This document shows, one piece after another, positions 1 through 9,887 of a stretch of 64,000 bases of DNA. Under the pieces are notes generated by a model. The model did no database searches. It was given only the letters and a program-made list of their open reading frames with translations, and was not told the origin of the DNA. A program made the translations under genes and the position numbers. The DNA comes from Bolinopsis microptera. Taxonomy: Eukaryota; Ctenophora; Tentaculata; Lobata; Bolinopsidae. The DNA lies in contig NC_087074.1 of assembly GCF_026151205.1 (NCBI RefSeq), positions 16,102,962 to 16,166,961 on the forward strand, written 5' to 3'. Each line of letters begins with the position of its first letter. Positions within the stretch are counted from its first letter, which is position 1.

Positions 1-1948
1 ACACAGCTAGGGTAGATACTGGCCTATAGTTTTCGAGATATTCTGTACCGTCTTTTTTGTATATAGGGCTAATTTTACCAATTTTCAGTCGGTCTGGAAA
101 AGTTCCATTTCTCATGTGTTCATTAAATAATACTGACAGGAGTGGGCTTATAATCTTAGACGTTCGTTTGATGACGTGAATAGGGATGTCACTAGCTTTT
201 CCATTCTTGAGTTCGCTAATGATTTTCTCTATTTCTTCTGGTGTACAATCGCTGAGAAATATACTTGAGGTATTTGGCCTTGGTAAGTAGTCCGTAAAGC
301 ATTGAATTGGACTTAGTCTAATTTGACCGGTTGTACTGTATGATTCATTCAACTTAGGGGCAAGAGATACAAAGTAATTGTTAAATTCGTTAGCTATAAT
401 TCTACGGTTCATTATTTTCTCATTATTAATAACAAACGGGGGTTTAATTTCTCGTTTCCCTTTGCCGCGTATCTTATTGATTAGTTGCCATGTTTTCTTA
501 CTGTCACCTTGAACTTCATTAAATTTACCCATATTGTACGAAGTTTGAGCCTTTTCACGTATAACTTTGAGTTCTTTTCTATAATATTTATAAGTTAAGT
601 ACTCACTGCGCTTTTTGTTACATACTGCGCAGTGACAGAAGCCACCTTTTGTGTCAGTATCTCCTAGATTACACTTGACTTTGCGAGCTTTGACCCAGTT
701 TTCGTATAGTTCGTGACAGTGATTTATTGATGTTATAATTGCTGGTGTAATCCATGGATTGTTTTGCATAGTGCGTTTTGTACATTTCGGGGTTTCTAAC
801 TTGAAACATTCGTCAAAAGCAACGTTAAATGTGTCAGCAAAGGTATCAAAACAATTTATTACAGTGTTATCAAGACTATTTGATAGTTTGTCGGTGAACT
901 TATCTACGTTAGAGTTACAGTAGTCATAGAACTGTTCATACTTAATCTTGCAATCGTTCTGGTCAAGGTGTGTGTTGAGTGCTAAGAATATGGGGTGATG
1001 ATGTGTGATTTTGTCTTTGAATGTGCCAGATGTTATAATGTTGTCTAAATCATTGGTAATGATGTTATCGATGCATGAAGGAATACAGCCGGGTTTTTCA
1101 TGGGTCATTACAGATATGAGAGGATAGAAGCCTCGACTGTAAAGAACGTGTTCATATTTAGCAACCTTGTTGCTGTCGCCGTGAAGATTGATGTTAAAGT
1201 CACCAGCTATATACGAGTGTCTGGGGACTTTGTCCAGAGTGTCGGCTAGTTCACTTAGCGCTAAGTCAAAATTGCCACTCGGAGGGCGGTATAAAACTCC
1301 AACAAAGGTGCTTGAGTTACCATTGTTGAATCTTAAAAATAGGATTTCTAGGTTTTCACTTACATAGGAGAGGGTATTATCGATTGTTGCATTTAGTGAC
1401 TGGTGGATATAAATTGCAACTCCGGTGCCCTTCTTTTTCTCTCGAAAGGTTGCTTGGTAAAAACTATTGTATTCGGTTAATTGATACAAGCTACTTAATT
1501 CAGGTCCTACATTTGTTTCAGCAAGTGCAATTATGGAAAACTTTTTGTTATATCGGCGAAGATCTATACACATAGTATCAAAGTTACTTTTGTTACCGTC
1601 TATGTTTTGAAACATCATTGACATTTGACCTTCGGTTAAAGTTTCTAGAGTTTGATTAATTTGACTTCTGTTAAGCTGAGAACAGCAGTTTAAAATTTGC
1701 GAGAGCTTAGTTATCGTATCGTCTAGATCGATTTCTTCGTCGGAGATATCATATTTGAACGGGTTGTATCGTTTAACAGCAAGATTTACACATGTATTGC
1801 AGAGAAAGTTACCGCATAAATCGGTATTGACAATATTGTAGCATTTATGATGAGTTGCATGGTTACATTCGGAACACTCGACTATGGCTTGGCCCACATA
1901 GATACCCTTGCAGCAGTGTTTACATACCTCTTTAGTTAGAGTAGTCAT
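1..1948 (-). CDS. LINE ORF2, N-terminal part: zinc finger, APE endonuclease, start of reverse transcriptase
   Basis: Translating the minus strand from the ATG at 1948-1946 gives 649 uninterrupted codons to the window edge. The first 50 residues hold a PHD-like cysteine/histidine cluster (CKHC, then CSEC-x4-H-x2-C, then a final C-x2-C). Next comes an AP-endonuclease-like domain: an early Asn (FQNIDG), a catalytic Glu (ALAETN), GDFNIN, a CIDNIITND segment, and HHHPIF where the usual SDH is THH. A Cys/His cluster (CHCAVCNKK) follows. The last visible residues are the RT fingers (ISPIYKKDG, then ENYRPVSTLA). The domain order is that of a CR1/L2-type ORF2. The enzyme nicks target DNA and primes reverse transcription there. 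The RT catalytic core lies beyond the window. Confidence 0.85.
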   Translation of the reverse strand, partial: MTTLTKEVCKHCCKGIYVGQAIVECSECNHATHHKCYNIVNTDLCGNFLCNTCVNLAVKRYNPFKYDISDEEIDLDDTITKLSQILNCCSQLNRSQINQTLETLTEGQMSMMFQNIDGNKSNFDTMCIDLRRYNKKFSIIALAETNVGPELSSLYQLTEYNSFYQATFREKKKGTGVAIYIHQSLNATIDNTLSYVSENLEILFLRFNNGNSSTFVGVLYRPPSGNFDLALSELADTLDKVPRHSYIAGDFNINLHGDSNKVAKYEHVLYSRGFYPLISVMTHEKPGCIPSCIDNIITNDLDNIITSGTFKDKITHHHPIFLALNTHLDQNDCKIKYEQFYDYCNSNVDKFTDKLSNSLDNTVINCFDTFADTFNVAFDECFKLETPKCTKRTMQNNPWITPAIITSINHCHELYENWVKARKVKCNLGDTDTKGGFCHCAVCNKKRSEYLTYKYYRKELKVIREKAQTSYNMGKFNEVQGDSKKTWQLINKIRGKGKREIKPPFVINNEKIMNRRIIANEFNNYFVSLAPKLNESYSTTGQIRLSPIQCFTDYLPRPNTSSIFLSDCTPEEIEKIISELKNGKASDIPIHVIKRTSKIISPLLSVLFNEHMRNGTFPDRLKIGKISPIYKKDGTEYLENYRPVSTLAV

Positions 1949-3981
1949 GACGGTTGGTAGCCGTCAGGATCACCAGATACTCGTTTATCAGCAGGAAGAG
2001 AGCGTGCAGTTATGTCACGAAATGATGTGGAGTCCACCTGATTCCCCCCTCGTCCAGCTCTGCGTCTGTCTCGACCACCATTAACTCTAAGAAGAATAGT
2101 ATTTTTAATGATTGCTGCTAACTTTGCAACCCCCCTCCAATTGAGGTGTAAGTAATCAGGTTTCTGGAACTTCGTCAACCTTTTTGACAAGTGTTGGCTT
2201 AATAGCCCGTTCTCATCAGCAAAGCTTGGAAACCCTTCTACCAGTCTCACACCAAAGTTGAAAGGGAGAAGCTGGGTTTGAATCAGATAGTTAAAGAAAT
2301 TGACTCTTCTATTTAAATCAATACATTTAGTTGGCAGCAGCGGACATATATAAACATTAGTTTTTTTATTGACAGCTTGAATTTCAGCAATTTTACTAGT
2401 AAATTTATTGAACACTTGTTTGATGTCAGATGGAGTTTTGACATTATCCTGCCTAATATCATTGAGTCCGCAGAGAATGACAGTGTTTTTGTAGCCGCAG
2501 GATTCGTATGGGTCAATGTGGTCTACAGTAGGTGCGAAGACTTGTTTTCCAGGAAGGAACTTTCCAAAGGATCTCTTAGGATCAAGTCCAAATTTAAGTC
2601 CACCAGTGTTCGAATCTCCCATGATGCATGTAGAAGCACGGTTTAGAGCACTAACAGATCTGAGGGTCACAGAGTATCGGACACCGGAGTCGACAGATCC
2701 TGGTTCAATTCTGTGTTCGTACAAATCCTGACTTGCCCTGGTCATAGTGTATAGTGATCGTGGTGGACAAGACTGGTTGTGATAGGGTTCTGTGGTGCCA
2801 GTCTTGCTGAAAGTGACTGTGCAATGGTGACCTAGTGAAAGTGTATGTACTGATGAGTCAGGGTGAATGAGGGGTTCGTTGTCTGAGTGTTGTGGAAGGA
2901 AGCTTAAGTGACCATCATACCGATTGATGAGAATGCTGTTGACAGGTGGAGAGTTTGGATGATCATTGTTCAGTTGTGTTATGAGTGATTGGAGTTGGTC
3001 TGGCAGTTGGTCGGATGAGGGTGATGATTTTGTGCCAGTGTAGTGATATCTTTCTCCAAAAGCCAGAACAGATCGTCCATTCTCATTCTTGAACTCAGAT
3101 GTGCGAGAATCAAGCAGTTCTATGAGATCCTTCTCTGTCTCCTCATCAATAAAATCGAGAGTGTGTTTAGAGACAGGCGGGCGACTGTGTGGGGGCAGCT
3201 GGGTTACAACCTGGGTGTTGAGCTCTTGTAATCCAGGGATGGTCAGTGGATGCTCTGAGGAATGCTGCAGATTTGCTGTTGATTGCTTCAGCTCCTGCTT
3301 GCATACCTCTCTGAGCTCTTGTGACACCCGTTCAAGGAGCTTGTCAGATTGATCTGATGTTGGTGAGGTGGTCATGTCTGATGATAGGGATGTGACTTGC
3401 TGTTTGAGTTCATTTAGTTGGTTGGTGAGTGAGTGGAAAGTCTTGTCATGAGTTTGTAAGGCAGTTGTGAGGTTTTCAATTGTGGTGTTGAGTGGTGGTG
3501 TGGGTGATTTATCCAGGGTAGTGGCCAACTGGTCTGAAAGGAGCTTTATATCTGAGTCTAAGGATTTCCAGGGCTGGTCTTTTAGGAGGAGGTGCTTAAG
3601 GCGTTGGTCAAATTGGCCAAGTGTGTCAATTCTGTTACTGAATTGAACAAAGTCAATATCCTTAATGAGCTTGCAACAATTGGCTAAGGGTTCTAGTTGT
3701 GATGAAATGAGTGCTGTTTCTGCTTCCAGGTTTGTCTGCTGTAGTGATAAAGTGTTTCTGCAGACGTGACAGACGTCAACTTGGGTGGATATAGTAGTAA
3801 TAGGTGATACAAAACAAAAGGGACAGGGCCATTGTGTGAGATCATTGAGCATCTTACTATTTAGTCCATTAAGGCCTACGCAGTTCGCATGCCAGTACTG
3901 TCCACACTTGGCACTATGGAATGGTTTTAAAGTCTCAGCTTTTCTATTATATTTGTTGTTTATTAATGAATTATTAGTCAT
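1945..3981 (-). CDS. LINE ORF1 protein: half PHD finger, coiled coil, AlkB-like 2OG-Fe(II) oxygenase, SGNH hydrolase
   Basis: 678 residues from ATG to TGA. Residues 22-56 look like the second half of a PHD finger (KCGQYWHANC, WPCPFC); the first CxxC pair is missing. Residues 100-240 are polar and probably helical or coiled-coil. Residues 275-445 carry AlkB-type signatures: NRYDG at 354, HSDNE at 365 (the HxD iron ligands), a serine-rich TLSLG strand, SLYTMT, the third iron-ligand candidate His423, and RYSVTLR (435-441) for 2-oxoglutarate. Residues 452-630 are SGNH/GDSL-like: GDSN at 455, CGLND at 504, DYLHLN at 609. The tail near 637-646 is Arg/Gly-rich and may bind nucleic acid. PHD and esterase domains are known in CR1 ORF1s; the AlkB-like module is assigned from motifs only. 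Oxygenase activity is inferred. Confidence 0.8.
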   Translation of the reverse strand: MTNNSLINNKYNRKAETLKPFHSAKCGQYWHANCVGLNGLNSKMLNDLTQWPCPFCFVSPITTISTQVDVCHVCRNTLSLQQTNLEAETALISSQLEPLANCCKLIKDIDFVQFSNRIDTLGQFDQRLKHLLLKDQPWKSLDSDIKLLSDQLATTLDKSPTPPLNTTIENLTTALQTHDKTFHSLTNQLNELKQQVTSLSSDMTTSPTSDQSDKLLERVSQELREVCKQELKQSTANLQHSSEHPLTIPGLQELNTQVVTQLPPHSRPPVSKHTLDFIDEETEKDLIELLDSRTSEFKNENGRSVLAFGERYHYTGTKSSPSSDQLPDQLQSLITQLNNDHPNSPPVNSILINRYDGHLSFLPQHSDNEPLIHPDSSVHTLSLGHHCTVTFSKTGTTEPYHNQSCPPRSLYTMTRASQDLYEHRIEPGSVDSGVRYSVTLRSVSALNRASTCIMGDSNTGGLKFGLDPKRSFGKFLPGKQVFAPTVDHIDPYESCGYKNTVILCGLNDIRQDNVKTPSDIKQVFNKFTSKIAEIQAVNKKTNVYICPLLPTKCIDLNRRVNFFNYLIQTQLLPFNFGVRLVEGFPSFADENGLLSQHLSKRLTKFQKPDYLHLNWRGVAKLAAIIKNTILLRVNGGRDRRRAGRGGNQVDSTSFRDITARSLPADKRVSGDPDGYQPS

Positions 3982-4986
3982 TCAATTCAATTAGTGGTGT
4001 ACAATTTGATCTTATTATAGTTATAGTCTGAATAAGGTAGGAATGTGGACTGGTAATTGCTCGATGATAGGTTTTGATTGAAATAAATTTTCGTGCACAT
4101 ACAGAATGAATGGTTAATAATTTAATATATATGTAGACCAAGGTCTGTGCACGGGATGCTTCCTGGAAGAATCCAGTTCTTTTAGCGGGGCACCCTACCT
4201 AAAGCCAAATTGAGATATAATAATCATATTCCTAGAGAAATAATCAGAAATCGAATACCAATCAAATAATATGATATATAGGAGTAGTAACCATATTTAC
4301 TATGCAAAATGCCCCAACCACATAGTGTAAATTTATATATAGAATTCAAATTCCATATCATCATTAAACCTCAATAGTCAATATAATAGCCCAAGCAAAA
4401 TTAAATAACTTCTTATATACCTTACTGTCATACTACAAATTAATTAAACATTTGAAATCTGTTAACCAGAGAATACATTTCTAAACCTAATGCAAGTGAA
4501 ATAATTTAGATGCAATAATGAATGCCTAATGTGAGTATCATCTGTCAATGCCTTGTAAAAAAGTCTGTAAAAGAGATATGAGTAACTAATATAGAAGAAA
4601 AAACAGGAAGTTGTCGTCTGTTGAAAAATAAATAAAATATCTAGAATATAAATTAGAATATAAAATAACATTCAGTCAATGTGTCGTCAATAAACTGTAC
4701 AATTATCAAATGTTAAAACTGGGTGATACAGTCACCAAAAATAAATACTAAGTATGATAAGTTAATAGATTAAATGTGGTCTATAAAACTACCACTAGGT
4801 ATAATAGGTCAATAAATTAAAAGTGGTTTATAAAACTACCACTGTGCGAATCCTTTCTCCAGTTAAAACATGTCAGTCATGTGCAAAATCAATCAAAATG
4901 GTAAGGTGGTAAAAAAGGGAAAATCCTTTCGATACATCAATTATATATGCCTCAGATTTAAAAGAATTAAAAGAATTAGAAGATAC
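3982..4986. other. AT-rich stretch between LINE copies, no gene seen
   Basis: No supported coding frame. The part next to 3981 may be the 5' UTR of the minus-strand LINE. It contains one short tandem duplication, listed separately. Confidence 0.5.
4753..4843. repeat. 47-bp unit repeated twice in tandem
   Basis: Two diverged copies, starting near 4753 and 4800, each end in the same block (ctataaaactaccact or ttataaaactaccact). The function is unknown. Confidence 0.7.
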
Positions 4987-6540
4987 TTAGTTATCGTCGA
5001 CTATGATTGCAGTGTAAAATTTGTCATATGAATTGTCAACGGTATAATTAGGGTCTGTTGTTATAGATGAGAGTAGCTGTTTCTTATACGAATCACTAAA
5101 GCTTTTAACATCGGGCAGATTTCGTAGATCTGTTGGAACATTATTCCAACATTTTGCCCCCAAGTATTGAAAGTTTTTATGTGATGTTGATCTATTAACA
5201 TATAGGTTGCAGCTTTCGCCGCTCCTACTACCTCCTGATATGTAACTAAATTTGTTCATAAAGTTTGTAGGACAATTGTCATGGATGATTCTAAACATAT
5301 AATTTGACAGATGGAGTTGTCGTCTAAGATGGAGTGGTAACCATTTCATGTCTCTATAAACATTAAGGCTGCTCTCTGTTTGTGGAACGTTGAGAGCTAT
5401 TTTGGCTACCTTTTTGTACAGAGTGTCAAGTTCAGCAAGTTTTGTCTTGCCAGCTCTAGTTGTGGACACAACAAGAAAATTGAGAATAATCTTGTGCGAG
5501 GGTAGGGACCCAGATGTCGTTTCTAACCCAAATAAACTTTAAGGAGGCTTCTCATCAGTAGCCGCACCTCCTTACTCGGTTTCTGAACTGGAATTCTATG
5601 GGCTTCCAGACGGCCAGACCGAGTATTACCATCCCATCCTTCTAGAGTTCATCACAAGTAGCACCCACCTTGAAGATCTTTGACACCCAGACACACCCCA
5701 TTGGCGAACAAACTTTGGATATAATCTTACATGCTCCCGAAGGAATCCCTGGTTTATGGTCTTTCTCATCGTCACCAGCACTTTCACTAGGTCACCAGCT
5801 CTTAGATCGTGTCTAAGTAATCGAATTGTGGCAACATGAGTGCATTGGCAAACATTTTCCTATATTTAATGGGTAGCAGTGCTTTACTTCTATACATGGC
5901 ACCAATTCTCTTCATGACCTTCTTAATAATATAATCTACATGGCTTTTGAAGTTTAATTTACTATCTAGAATTAGGCCAAGATATTTTGTCTCTTTGCAC
6001 TCCTTGATTGTGAAAGTTACCTCATTACATTCAATGGTTAATTCATCATGTTGATCAACAGAATCAAACAATAGGAATTCAGTCTTCTTTTCATTGAGTG
6101 ATAATTTATTTACACTGAGCCATTTAAAGATTGTCATAAGTTCTATTTTCATGTTTATAAATGTGCTTCTGCAGGTTTGATCAAAGAATAGTGCACCATC
6201 ATCTGCAAATAGAAAGGGCTTAGATAGGTTGCAGGCATAAATGATGTCATTTATGAAGATACTAAATAATATAGGCCCAATGATGCTTCCTTGTGGTACA
6301 CCACTCAGAACTCCTAAAAATGAACTTAGTTTGCCATTGATCCTAGTGCATTGATATCTACAAGATAAGAAGTTCTTAAACCAGGTTAAAGCAATGCCAC
6401 CAATTCCTTAATATGCCAATTTTTGAAGCAATATTTCATGATTCACTGTGTCAAAGGCCTTCTTAAGATCAAGAAAGATGATTCCTGGTTTATAAGACTT
6501 AGATTTACTCATATATATTTTGTCCATCAGATCGTACATA
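4987..6540 (-). pseudogene. Decayed LINE ORF2, 3' half (RT palm to C-terminus)
   Basis: Read from 6540 downward on the minus strand, the frame gives a LINE reverse transcriptase from the palm (FLDLKKAFDTVNHE) through GVPQGSIIGPILFS and the FADD catalytic box to the C-terminal region (LGAKCWNNVPTDLRN near 5150). A stop codon interrupts the frame near 6408, just after LLQKLAY. About 335 bp of unrelated DNA splits it at 5460-5794. It is therefore dead. It directly follows the (TTA)n tail of the LINE copy at 6541. It may be the continuation of the LINE whose 5' part lies at 8330-9960, but the expected target-site duplication is not visible, so it could be a separate copy. Confidence 0.75.
5460..5794. 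mobile_element. Insertion of about 335 bp of unknown type inside the LINE pseudogene
   Basis: The LINE reading frame is broken between the residues FDYLDTI and TRAGKTKLAELD. The inserted DNA is flanked by ccagctctag (5450-5459) and ccagctcttag (5795-5805), an imperfect direct repeat of 10-11 bp that looks like a target-site duplication. No terminal inverted repeats or clear Pol III boxes were seen. It could be a SINE or a short non-autonomous element. Confidence 0.5.
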
Positions 6541-8330
6541 ATAATAATAATAATAAGTAGGAATTTATACATCGCTTTATAGCCATAAAGAACTCAAAAC
6601 CCAAAGATTCAGTTCAAACCATCTAAAGCGACTCATGAGTAACATGTACATAAGAACTTATTTTTATGAAGTATGGATTTTATGAGAAAGGTAATACATG
6701 ATACTTATACAAATACGTTTTCAAAGAGATGAGTTTTTAGTTTCTTTTTAAATAAGACGATATCGGTTAGTGTTCTCAATTGATAAGGAAGCTTATTCCA
6801 AACAGAGGGTCCGCAGTAGCTGAAACTTCTCTCGGTTTTACTATAGTTTGAAATAGGAGGAACATTTAGGAGGAAATAGTCTTCTTCAGTTCTTAGTACA
6901 CGTACAGGTTGACTTTTGATGTCAATACATTTGATGATATACTCCGGCGCTATGTTGTTAACGCATTTGAACACGGTTAGAGCAATCTTATACTCTATTC
7001 GTTGTCGTATCGGAAGAAAATGGGCTTTTTTCAGGAATGGAGTGACACTGTCCCATTTTTTGATAGCTTTCCAACCAAACAAGAATCGAACACAGGAATT
7101 TTGTACCTTCTGGAGTTTCTTTATTAGAAGATCAGGTAAACCGTATAAGAGTCCATTGCAGTAGTCTAGTTTTGAAAAGATCAAGCAGTGAATGAGCTGT
7201 CTTTTTAGATCATAGTTAAGCTTTGAGCCTATAACTCGAAGGTTTCTCAGATGGATGTTGCAGCAACTGATAATTGAATTTATTTGGTCTTCAAATGTTA
7301 GGAATTGATCAAATAGGACACCTAAACTTTTCACTGTGCGGGATGCATCCACAGGGTCAGCTGCATTGTCAAGTTGTATTGAATCGACTGGACATGAAGA
7401 GTAACTGTTCTTGGTCTGTACTACAAGAGCTTCTGTTTTGTTTTGGTTCAGTTTGAGTTTATTTTGGGTCATCCAGGTCTTAATATCTTCAAAACAATTT
7501 GTTATTCTCTCTTCGATTGTTGAGAGATCTCGAAATAGTGGGTTAAACTCAATGTACAGTTGAGTGTCATCTGCGTACATGTGGATGTTAAATCCATGTC
7601 TCTTTGCGATCTGATTGAGCTCCTTTGTGTAAAGTATAAACAGAATTGGACCTAGAATTGAACCTTGCGGGACTCCAATTCTAAGGAAGCATCTCTTTGA
7701 TCTTGATTTATCAATAGTTACTGTGAAGGATCTGTTATTAAGGTATGATGTAAACCATTCGAGAACAGTACCTTCAAAACCAAAGTCCTTTTTTAGTTTT
7801 TTTAGGAGCAAGTGATGATTTACAGTATCAAAAGCAGCACTGAGGTCCAAAAGGAGGAGGATAACCTTACTTTTCATGTCACTGATACAAAGAAGATCAT
7901 TGTAGATGGTAAGGGTCGCAGTTTCGCAGCTATGATTTGACCTATAACCACTTTGATGCTCAGCATGAAGATTGTGATAGTCAAGATGTTTGGTCATCTG
8001 TTTCTGGACGCTCTTTTCAATGAGTTTCGAGAGGAAAGGTAAGTTACTAATCGGTCTATAGTTGTTGAAGCTGTTGACATCTCCTTTATCATCTTTGATG
8101 GCTGGTCTGACAAGAGCACTCTTTAGGACTGACGGAAATTTTCCAGTGACAAGTGAGTCATTGATAATAAATGACACAATTGGTTTAACTTCATTAAAAC
8201 ACTGCATTAGAAGTTTTAGAGGGATGGGATCCTCTTCACATTCTTTTTTGTTAAGGTCAGAAAGAATCTTTTTGAGATCATTGTCGCTTATGGTTTCAAA
8301 TTGGCTCCAGGCTTCACCTTGAAATGGTTC
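6541..8330 (-). mobile_element. 5'-truncated CR1/L2-like LINE with a (TTA)n tail
   Basis: The 3' part of the 1060-codon frame below is a complete LINE RT from the region before the fingers to the C-terminus. It has NNYRPISNLPFLSKLIEK, LLDLSAAFDTVNHH, GVPQGSILGP, the YADD catalytic box and a CR1/L2-type C-terminal domain (SVWNKLPYQLR). After the stop at 6705 comes about 150 bp of 3' UTR. It ends in an ATT/TTA microsatellite at 6541-6556, typical of CR1/L2 3' ends. The 5' end is truncated at about 8330, where it fuses in frame to another LINE. Confidence 0.75.
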
Positions 8331-9887
8331 AGAGTGGTCAAGAAGAATGTCAGCTGCAGTATACATCAAATAAGTTGTGGAGTGATTTTTCCGAAAGCCA
8401 TATTGATGCCGGATAAAAAGTTTGTTCTCTTCCATGTAATCAGTGAGTTGCTTGCCGACAAAGTATTCTATAAGTTTTCCTACAAGTGGAAGGATGGATA
8501 TTGGCCTGTAATTATTAGGATCATCTTTCATTCCTGCCTTATGGATGGGAGTTACTCTAGCTTTTTTACAAAGGGTTGGTACAACACCTGTATTAAGGCT
8601 CAAATTGACAATATGGGTCAGTGGCTCAACTATGTGTGGTACAGCTTGCTTAAGTAAGAATAGAGGCACATCGTCATATGAGGCCTTGTCATTCTTGATC
8701 GTTTCGACATACATTAGGATATCAGTTTCATTTATTTCTTGGAATCTATCAAATGAGATGTTAGAAGTTCTAGGAGGTAAAAAATCAGTAAAACTAACTC
8801 TTTCAATATTGGGGGCCTGATTTTGTAATCTTGATCCAACATTTGCAAAATGAAAGTTAAATAGCTCAGGATCATTCTCATTGATAGTTTGACAATTAGT
8901 TGTACCAGGGGTCATATTTGATGCCAGTTTGATAGTTTTCCATACCCCTTTAAGATCATTCTTGGCACTTTTAACTTGTAGATCATCGATTACATTAGCC
9001 TTTTTGCAGGTTTTAGCTAATTTATTTCTAATATTTCTCTGAATCTTGTAGCAATCCCAGGCCTCATTACACTTTATACATTTGCTACATGTACCACATT
9101 TATTGCAATTTCCATTGTCTCTCTTATCCTTCTTTTTACGGAATTTCTTTAGAAGAAAATGTGTATGATTAATGGCATTTAAAAGTTCAGTAGAAGGTTT
9201 ATGTATGAACTTTTCATGCCTTTCTATGGTCTTGCAAGGGAAGAAGGTTGCATATGCCTGTTCAATATGATGACAAAGGCCAGCAGTGATAGCTTCAACA
9301 TCTGTACTTTCCAATAGTGGACTGTAATCAGAACAGGTATCTAGATAGTCTAAGAATTGTTTAACATTACGTTTACAATGATTTCTAATTTCAACCTTTT
9401 CAAATTTAGGAGCTATAGGTACTTTACAATCTATATCACACATAATAGCTTGATGATCCCCAATACGTTCATCAAGAACAGAAGATTGAACAAAATCTGC
9501 ATAACAGTTAGTGAATATTACATCAATAGTAGTCTGGGTAAAATTGTCTCCACGTTTAGCAACTCTAGTTATCCCTTGAATGGTTTGAACTAGATTGTAA
9601 CATCTCAAGGTCATATCTAATTTTTTGTACTGGGTGGATGAGATATTATTCTGGTCAATGTTTATATCCCCAATCCAGATAACCTTTTTCCCGTTCAATT
9701 TTTTCATGCAAAAATGAATGTACTCAATAAAGTTATCAACACTGCAATAATTTCCAGAGCGATAGAAGCAGCAAACATTGATCTTGCTATTCTTAAGCTT
9801 CACCCATAATGCTTCAATGTTATCAAGCTTACTATCCATAACTAATTCTGTGTAAGCTAGTTTTTTTGGTTTATCATTAAGCCACAA
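6705..9887 (-). CDS. Chimeric LINE ORF: two ORF2 segments fused in frame, with duplicated RT fingers
   Basis: A 1060-codon open frame. The first codon of the open stretch is TTG, not ATG. The N-terminal half (to about 8330) is the C-terminal part of an APE endonuclease (IGDINIDQ, IDVIFTN, IGDHQAI), a Cys-rich linker (CNKCGTCSKCIKC) and RT fingers (NNYRPISILPLVGKLIEY, YGFRKNHSTT). The protein then changes to a second LINE that starts again before the fingers (DPIPLKLL, NNYRPISNLPFLSKLIEK) and runs through YADD to its end. The fingers are therefore present twice and the first RT has no palm. Just upstream, coding similarity (RPNSSRGGCG) continues in another frame, so the 5' end carries a frameshift. 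It is unlikely to make a working protein and is best read as two LINEs joined by nested insertion or template switching. Confidence 0.8.
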   Translation of the reverse strand: MWLNDKPKKLAYTELVMDSKLDNIEALWVKLKNSKINVCCFYRSGNYCSVDNFIEYIHFCMKKLNGKKVIWIGDINIDQNNISSTQYKKLDMTLRCYNLVQTIQGITRVAKRGDNFTQTTIDVIFTNCYADFVQSSVLDERIGDHQAIMCDIDCKVPIAPKFEKVEIRNHCKRNVKQFLDYLDTCSDYSPLLESTDVEAITAGLCHHIEQAYATFFPCKTIERHEKFIHKPSTELLNAINHTHFLLKKFRKKKDKRDNGNCNKCGTCSKCIKCNEAWDCYKIQRNIRNKLAKTCKKANVIDDLQVKSAKNDLKGVWKTIKLASNMTPGTTNCQTINENDPELFNFHFANVGSRLQNQAPNIERVSFTDFLPPRTSNISFDRFQEINETDILMYVETIKNDKASYDDVPLFLLKQAVPHIVEPLTHIVNLSLNTGVVPTLCKKARVTPIHKAGMKDDPNNYRPISILPLVGKLIEYFVGKQLTDYMEENKLFIRHQYGFRKNHSTTYLMYTAADILLDHSEPFQGEAWSQFETISDNDLKKILSDLNKKECEEDPIPLKLLMQCFNEVKPIVSFIINDSLVTGKFPSVLKSALVRPAIKDDKGDVNSFNNYRPISNLPFLSKLIEKSVQKQMTKHLDYHNLHAEHQSGYRSNHSCETATLTIYNDLLCISDMKSKVILLLLDLSAAFDTVNHHLLLKKLKKDFGFEGTVLEWFTSYLNNRSFTVTIDKSRSKRCFLRIGVPQGSILGPILFILYTKELNQIAKRHGFNIHMYADDTQLYIEFNPLFRDLSTIEERITNCFEDIKTWMTQNKLKLNQNKTEALVVQTKNSYSSCPVDSIQLDNAADPVDASRTVKSLGVLFDQFLTFEDQINSIISCCNIHLRNLRVIGSKLNYDLKRQLIHCLIFSKLDYCNGLLYGLPDLLIKKLQKVQNSCVRFLFGWKAIKKWDSVTPFLKKAHFLPIRQRIEYKIALTVFKCVNNIAPEYIIKCIDIKSQPVRVLRTEEDYFLLNVPPISNYSKTERSFSYCGPSVWNKLPYQLRTLTDIVLFKKKLKTHLFENVFV

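Larger units (their letters stand above)
1..3981 (-). mobile_element. CR1-like non-LTR retrotransposon (LINE), cut off by the window edge
   Basis: Two consecutive open frames on the minus strand form one autonomous element: ORF1 (3981 to 1945) and ORF2 (1948 to the window edge). They overlap as ATGA, so the ORF2 ATG shares bases with the ORF1 TGA. The order of a PHD-like finger and SGNH esterase in ORF1, then an APE-type endonuclease and RT in ORF2, fits the CR1 group, where PHD and esterase domains in ORF1 are known. Neither frame has a stop or frameshift in the visible part, so this looks like a young copy. The 3' half of ORF2 and the 3' UTR lie outside the window. The 5' end is not resolved; sequence above 3981 may be 5' UTR. 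Confidence 0.85.
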
